Source: Aphanothece saxicola GSE-SYN-MK-01-06B | GTDB lineage: Bacteria; Cyanobacteriota; Cyanobacteriia; PCC-6307; Cyanobiaceae | Reading direction: 5' to 3' | DNA length: 64,000 nucleotides | Assembly (NCBI GenBank): GCA_019359745.1 | Contig: JAHHGT010000010.1 | Coordinates: 53,634 to 117,633, forward strand | In this document: in pieces, positions 60,787 to 64,000 of the stretch | Position numbering within the stretch: the first letter of the stretch is position 1 | Layout: the number at the start of each line of letters is the position of its first letter | Translations under genes and position numbers: made by a program | Notes under the pieces: generated by a model | Told to the model about the DNA's origin: nothing | Database searches by the model: none | What the model saw: only the letters and a program-made list of their open reading frames with translations

Positions 60787-61761
60787 TTGGCGCAACCATC
60801 GGTGTCGTCCGCCGACCCCCAGCCTGCCCCCGTGGAGACCGCGCCGCAGCAGGGAGCCGACTGGGGGGACCACGCCCAGTGGGACTGGCGCGGCCACAGC
60901 TGCCACTGGCGCCGCCTGGGCCCACCTGACGGGCCCGCGCTGGTGCTGTTGCACGGCTTCGGGGCGGCCAGCGGCCACTGGCGCCACAACGCCGGCCCCC
61001 TGGCGGCGGCGGGCTGGTGCGTCTACGGCCTCGACCTGATCGGCTTCGGCGCCTCCAGCCAGCCGGGTCTGGATCGTCATCAGGCCCTGGACAACCGCCT
61101 CTGGTCGAGGCAGGTGCAGGCCTTCCTGGCGGAGGTGGTCCAGACACCGGCCGTGCTGGTGGGCCATTCCCTCGGTGGCCTGGTCGCCCTGACCTGCAGC
61201 GTCTACTTCCCGCAATGGGTGCGGGCCGTGGTGGCGGCGCCCCTTCCCGATCCCAGCCTGCTGATGGCCTGGCGCCAACCGCCGCGCCGCCCCCCGTGGC
61301 GACGGCGGCTGAAACAGGTGGTCATCCATGGCCTGATGCGGCTCCTGCCCCTGGAGCTGCTGGTGCCGCTGCTGGCCCATTCCCCCCTGCTCGACCTGGG
61401 CATCCAGTCCGCGTACCACCATGCGGTGATCGGCGATCAGGAGCTGCGTCGGCTGATCGCCTGGCCTGCGCGACGCCCCGGGGCGGTGCGCGCCCTGCGG
61501 GCGATGAGCATCGGCATGGCCCTGCGGCCCTTCCGGGCCACCGCCGTCGCGTCGCTGCAACGGCCGGGGCGGCCCACCCTGCTGGTCTGGGGCGGCCAGG
61601 ACCGGCTGGTGCCGGTGGAGGTGTCAAACCAGTGCCTGCGGTTACGCCCCGACCTTGAGCTGCAGGTGATCCCTTCCTGCGGCCACTGTCCCCACGATGA
61701 GACCCCGGACGCCTTCCACGGGGCGGTGCTGAGCTGGCTGGAGCGCCTGGAATCGGGCTGA
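60787..61761 (+). CDS. Alpha/beta hydrolase
   Basis: A 324-residue hydrolase: [50 protein letters not shown] with nucleophile Ser in GHSLGG, Asp in [12 protein letters not shown] and His in [13 protein letters not shown], a complete triad of the epoxide-hydrolase/haloalkane-like group. Start uncertain: TTG 60787 is the longest, GTG 60802 or GTG 60832 are possible, since the first 15-20 residues look non-conserved. Substrate unknown. Confidence 0.87.
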   Translation: MAQPSVSSADPQPAPVETAPQQGADWGDHAQWDWRGHSCHWRRLGPPDGPALVLLHGFGAASGHWRHNAGPLAAAGWCVYGLDLIGFGASSQPGLDRHQALDNRLWSRQVQAFLAEVVQTPAVLVGHSLGGLVALTCSVYFPQWVRAVVAAPLPDPSLLMAWRQPPRRPPWRRRLKQVVIHGLMRLLPLELLVPLLAHSPLLDLGIQSAYHHAVIGDQELRRLIAWPARRPGAVRALRAMSIGMALRPFRATAVASLQRPGRPTLLVWGGQDRLVPVEVSNQCLRLRPDLELQVIPSCGHCPHDETPDAFHGAVLSWLERLESG

Positions 61762-61849
61762 AGGGACGACGTCCGCTGGCGCGTACCTTTGGTTAGACCG
61801 TGCCGGATTTCACCCCGGTCCCCCGCCGCACCCCGCTCACGAGCCCGAC

Positions 61850-62380
61850 ATGAAGCACACCCTCTCGGTGCTGGTGGAAGACGAATCGGGCGCCCTGAGC
61901 CGCATCTCCGGTCTGTTCGCCCGGCGGGGCTTCAACATTGAGAGCCTCGCGGTGGGGCCGGCCGAACACCGCGGCATGTCCCGGCTCACCATGGTGGTGG
62001 AAGGGGACGACCGCACCCTTGAGCAGATGACGAAGCAGCTCAACAAGCTGATCAACGTGCTCGGCGTGATTGATCTCTCCACCATTCCGGCGGTGGAGCG
62101 CGAACTGATGCTCCTGAAGGTGGCGGCACCGGCGGAGAACCGCGGCGCCATCTTCGATCTGGTCCAGGTCTTCCGGGCCAAGGTGGTGGACGTGGCCGAC
62201 GACGCCCTGACGCTGGAAGTGGTGGGGGATCCGGGCAAGTTGGTGGCCCTGGAGCGGCTGCTCGAGACCTACGGGATCCTGGAGATCGCCCGGACGGGCA
62301 AGGTGGCCCTGGAGCGGGCCTCGGGGGTGAACACCGAGCTGCTCAAGGCCACCGCCTCAGACAAGCGCGTCCCCGCGTAA
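61850..62380 (+). CDS. ilvN: Acetolactate synthase small (regulatory) subunit
   Basis: A 176-residue regulatory subunit that binds valine and stimulates the catalytic subunit of branched-chain amino-acid synthesis. The N-terminal ACT domain [40 protein letters not shown] and the C-terminal domain [46 protein letters not shown] are classic. ATG 61850. The 3' end carries a short tandem duplication described separately. The large subunit gene is not in the window. Confidence 0.96.
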   Translation: MKHTLSVLVEDESGALSRISGLFARRGFNIESLAVGPAEHRGMSRLTMVVEGDDRTLEQMTKQLNKLINVLGVIDLSTIPAVERELMLLKVAAPAENRGAIFDLVQVFRAKVVDVADDALTLEVVGDPGKLVALERLLETYGILEIARTGKVALERASGVNTELLKATASDKRVPA

Positions 62381-62400
62381 TAGGGCAAGCGCGTCCCCGC
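62362..62400 (+). repeat. 24-bp tandem duplication at the ilvN 3' end
   Basis: CAAGCGCGTCCCCGC occurs at 62362-62376 and again at 62386-62400, with the 9 intervening bases GTAATAGGG containing the stop codon. The second copy lies outside the gene. It looks like a recent small duplication that leaves the protein unchanged. Confidence 0.8.
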
Positions 62401-62409
62401 CTGAGCGGG
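62396..62409. terminator. Possible bidirectional terminator between ilvN and cyclophilin
   Basis: CCCGC-CTGA-GCGGG forms a 5-bp GC stem with a CTGA loop between the convergent ilvN and cyclophilin genes. No long T-run on the ilvN side, so termination strength is uncertain. Confidence 0.4.
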
Positions 62410-62411
62410 CC

Positions 62412-63155
62412 TCAGGGCTTCTTCTTGACCAGCGTGCCCCCTTCGATCACCTGGGCCCGGACCAGCTTGTCCCCTTGCTGGATGCGATCGATCACCTCCA
62501 TCCCCCTGGTCACCCGGCCGAAGACGGCGTAGCGGCCATCCAGCTCGGGCAGCGCCTGCAGGGCCACATAGAACTGGGCGCTGGCGGAATTGGGGTCGTT
62601 GGAGCGGGCCATGGCGATGGCGCCCCGCTGATGGGTGAGGGCCAGCTGGCGCGTGGCCGTGGGGGTGGTGATCTCTTCGCCATAGCGGGGCTCCTGGGTG
62701 CTGCTGAGCTTGAGCTCCAGGGGAATGCGCCGGGACTCGCCACTGGCGGGGTCGACGAAACCGCCGGAGCCGTAGTCGCTGGGGGCCACCTTGGGATCGG
62801 CGCTGCTGGGGTCACCGCCCTGCACCACGAAGGGAACCGGCTCCCGCACCACCCGGTGAAACACGGTGCCGTTGTAGACCCCGCGCCGTACCAGATCGAC
62901 GAAGTTGCCCGCCGTGAGCGGGGCCGCCGCACCGTCCAGGGTCACTTCCACCGGTCCTTTGCTGGTCTCCATGGCCACCACCGCCGTTCCCTGCAGACAG
63001 GGGGTGGTGGCCGCCTCACAGCCCAGCGGTTGGTTGCCGCTGTCAGCGGCGCAGGCCGCCAGGCCCAGGGGCGTCAGCCCCAGAACCACCAGGAGCAGCA
63101 GCCGCCAGCCCAGGGAGGCAGGGGTCGTGAATTGTTGTTTGCCACGCTGACCCAT
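62412..63155 (-). CDS. Cyclophilin-type peptidyl-prolyl isomerase, lipoprotein
   Basis: A 247-residue exported cyclophilin. A basic N-terminus and hydrophobic segment ([19 protein letters not shown]) end in lipobox LAAC with Cys35, so it is likely a lipoprotein. The cyclophilin domain includes [24 protein letters not shown] (F-x-x-Q-x-G motif), [17 protein letters not shown] and [18 protein letters not shown] complementary to 63153-63155, adjacent to ycf4. Acts in the periplasm or thylakoid lumen; no specific client is evident. Confidence 0.9.
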   Translation of the reverse strand: MGQRGKQQFTTPASLGWRLLLLVVLGLTPLGLAACAADSGNQPLGCEAATTPCLQGTAVVAMETSKGPVEVTLDGAAAPLTAGNFVDLVRRGVYNGTVFHRVVREPVPFVVQGGDPSSADPKVAPSDYGSGGFVDPASGESRRIPLELKLSSTQEPRYGEEITTPTATRQLALTHQRGAIAMARSNDPNSASAQFYVALQALPELDGRYAVFGRVTRGMEVIDRIQQGDKLVRAQVIEGGTLVKKKP

Positions 63156-63156
63156 C

Positions 63157-63723
63157 TCAAAGGCCCTCCAGGGGAACACCCAGGAAGCGGGCCAGACGGG
63201 CACCCGCCAGCTCCAGATCGGCCAGGGGCATCGGCTCGCCCACCCGGGTCAGGGGCATGTCCCGGCGACCCTGCACCCGCAGGGCCAGGCGCCGCTGGGG
63301 ACTGAGGCCATCACGCACCTCCACCTTCACCGCCTGGATCTCCCGCAGCGGGATCACCACCTCGATCAGTTTGCGGAAGCCACGGCGGCTGATGCGGGCC
63401 TCGCCGGACCCCCGATCGAAACGGTTGAGGCCCGAGCCCACATCGATGCTGATCACCAGCCACAGGTAGGTGGCCAGCAACAGCGCCGCCACCCCATAGA
63501 GACCCATCACCAGGCCTTGGGGCACCCAGACCAGGGCGGCGGGGTGGCCGATGGGCAGCAGATCGCGGCCGAAGCGGCTGGAGGCGCTCGTGAGCACGAA
63601 ACCAAGGCCACCGATGCTGACGGCCGCCGCCACCAGCAGATTGGAGAGCCGGCGGGAGCCGAGCACCGGTTGCTCCAGCACCTGCTCGTCGGCCGAAGGG
63701 GAAGCGACGCCGGGCGAAGCCAT
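63157..63723 (-). CDS. ycf4: Photosystem I assembly protein Ycf4
   Basis: A 188-residue thylakoid membrane protein. Two hydrophobic segments ([22 protein letters not shown] and [26 protein letters not shown]) are followed by the conserved soluble part [61 protein letters not shown]. Ycf4 helps assemble photosystem I. Divergent from psbD, an arrangement conserved in picocyanobacteria. Confidence 0.95.
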   Translation of the reverse strand: MASPGVASPSADEQVLEQPVLGSRRLSNLLVAAAVSIGGLGFVLTSASSRFGRDLLPIGHPAALVWVPQGLVMGLYGVAALLLATYLWLVISIDVGSGLNRFDRGSGEARISRRGFRKLIEVVIPLREIQAVKVEVRDGLSPQRRLALRVQGRRDMPLTRVGEPMPLADLELAGARLARFLGVPLEGL

Positions 63724-63786
63724 GCGGGACGAAAGGGCAATGGCCCGCCATCCTGCCGCGAAGCGTGCCGGAGGCGTCAGTTTCAG

Positions 63787-63840
63787 CCCGTGTCGCCTGG
63801 CACGGGGGGCGGATCAACGTTGTTACCATCCCCCGGTAAC
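63787..63840 (+). promoter_or_regulatory. Two hairpins upstream of psbD
   Basis: Within the 153-base ycf4-psbD gap lie CCCGTG/CACGGG (63787-63792 and 63801-63806, 8-base loop) and GTTACC/GGTAAC (63822-63827 and 63835-63840, 7-base loop). The second ends 36 bases before the psbD ATG. They may be 5'-UTR structures or operators affecting psbD. Confidence 0.5.
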
Positions 63841-63876
63841 CCACAGCCCTGCGGGTCATCCGCACCGCTTTCACCC

Positions 63877-64000
63877 ATGACGATCGCCCTAGGGCGTGCA
63901 CCGGCCACGCGTGGATGGTTCGACGTCCTCGACGACTGGCTCAAGCGCGACCGCTTCGTTTTCGTGGGGTGGTCCGGTCTGCTGCTGTTCCCCACGGCCT
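63877..64000 (+). CDS. psbD: Photosystem II D2 protein (3' end beyond window)
   Basis: Reaction-centre subunit D2, carrying cofactors including the plastoquinone Q_A site. The window holds the first 41 codons: [20 protein letters not shown] followed by [21 protein letters not shown], the conserved psbD N-terminus entering the first membrane helix. ATG 63877. psbC normally follows psbD, outside the window. Confidence 0.97.
   Translation, partial: MTIALGRAPATRGWFDVLDDWLKRDRFVFVGWSGLLLFPTA

Noticed and set aside
1..64000. CRISPR arrays and tRNA or rRNA genes
   Set aside because: I saw no regularly spaced direct repeats and no cloverleaf or rRNA segment on either strand when reading the gaps between genes. 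A computed tRNA scan would be decisive.

Overview
The window comes from a high-GC picocyanobacterium of the Cyanobium/Synechococcus type. The evidence is the photosynthesis genes at the right end (ycf39, petM, ycf4, and psbD running off the edge), the split pntA/pntA2/pntB transhydrogenase, small cyanobacterium-type conserved proteins, very GC-rich codon use and frequent GTG/TTG starts with 4-bp stop/start overlaps. No rRNA, tRNA or CRISPR array was recognised.

Layout: (1) 1-8.7 kb, core genes: gltX (5' truncated), a DUF1643 protein, polA, the dTDP-rhamnose genes rfbD and rfbB, cysS. (2) 8.7-12.7 kb, a patch of remnants and small modules: a PIN relic, a shortened HI0074-type protein with its nucleotidyltransferase, a glycosyltransferase whose 3' end is repeated on the far side of a hicAB pair, a methyltransferase and a coiled-coil protein. 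(3) 12.8-17.8 kb: an animal-type haem peroxidase fused to two peptidoglycan-binding repeats, a TPR-like protein and a divergent glycosyltransferase. (4) 17.8-26.2 kb, a clearly AT-richer island with different codon use: a two-domain glycosyltransferase, an unknown protein, an exostosin-type transferase, an SGNH hydrolase, a decayed IS3-family transposase and a possible GT-A transferase. It looks horizontally acquired. (5) 26.2-31.6 kb, a dense toxin-antitoxin cluster on the minus strand: a decayed AbrB/MazF copy, MNT/HEPN, Phd/VapC, AbrB/MazF, a DUF6880 gene, a broken RHH/VapC and an intact AbrB/VapC, with palindromic candidate operators. (6) 31.6-49.2 kb, a surface-export and glycosylation locus: several glycosyltransferases, a type I secretion operon (PpiC-type isomerase, ABC exporter with a cyclic-nucleotide-binding-like N-terminus, HlyD adaptor, small membrane protein) and a 254-residue beta-roll protein that is the likely export substrate. 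(7) 49.2-64 kb, core genes: dxr, a thioredoxin-like ferredoxin, a YheT-type hydrolase, the pnt operon, an SF2 helicase, infA, rluE, ycf39, petM, trm1, an alpha/beta hydrolase, ilvN, a lipoprotein cyclophilin, ycf4 and psbD.

The most interesting parts are the export locus, where exporter, probable substrate and glycosyltransferases sit together and an intrinsic-terminator structure lies inside the apparent start of one glycosyltransferase; the peroxidase/peptidoglycan-binding fusion; the toxin-antitoxin cluster, where an intact and a decayed copy of one module show the route of decay; and the hicAB insertion scar. Function calls come from reading translated motifs, not from database searches.
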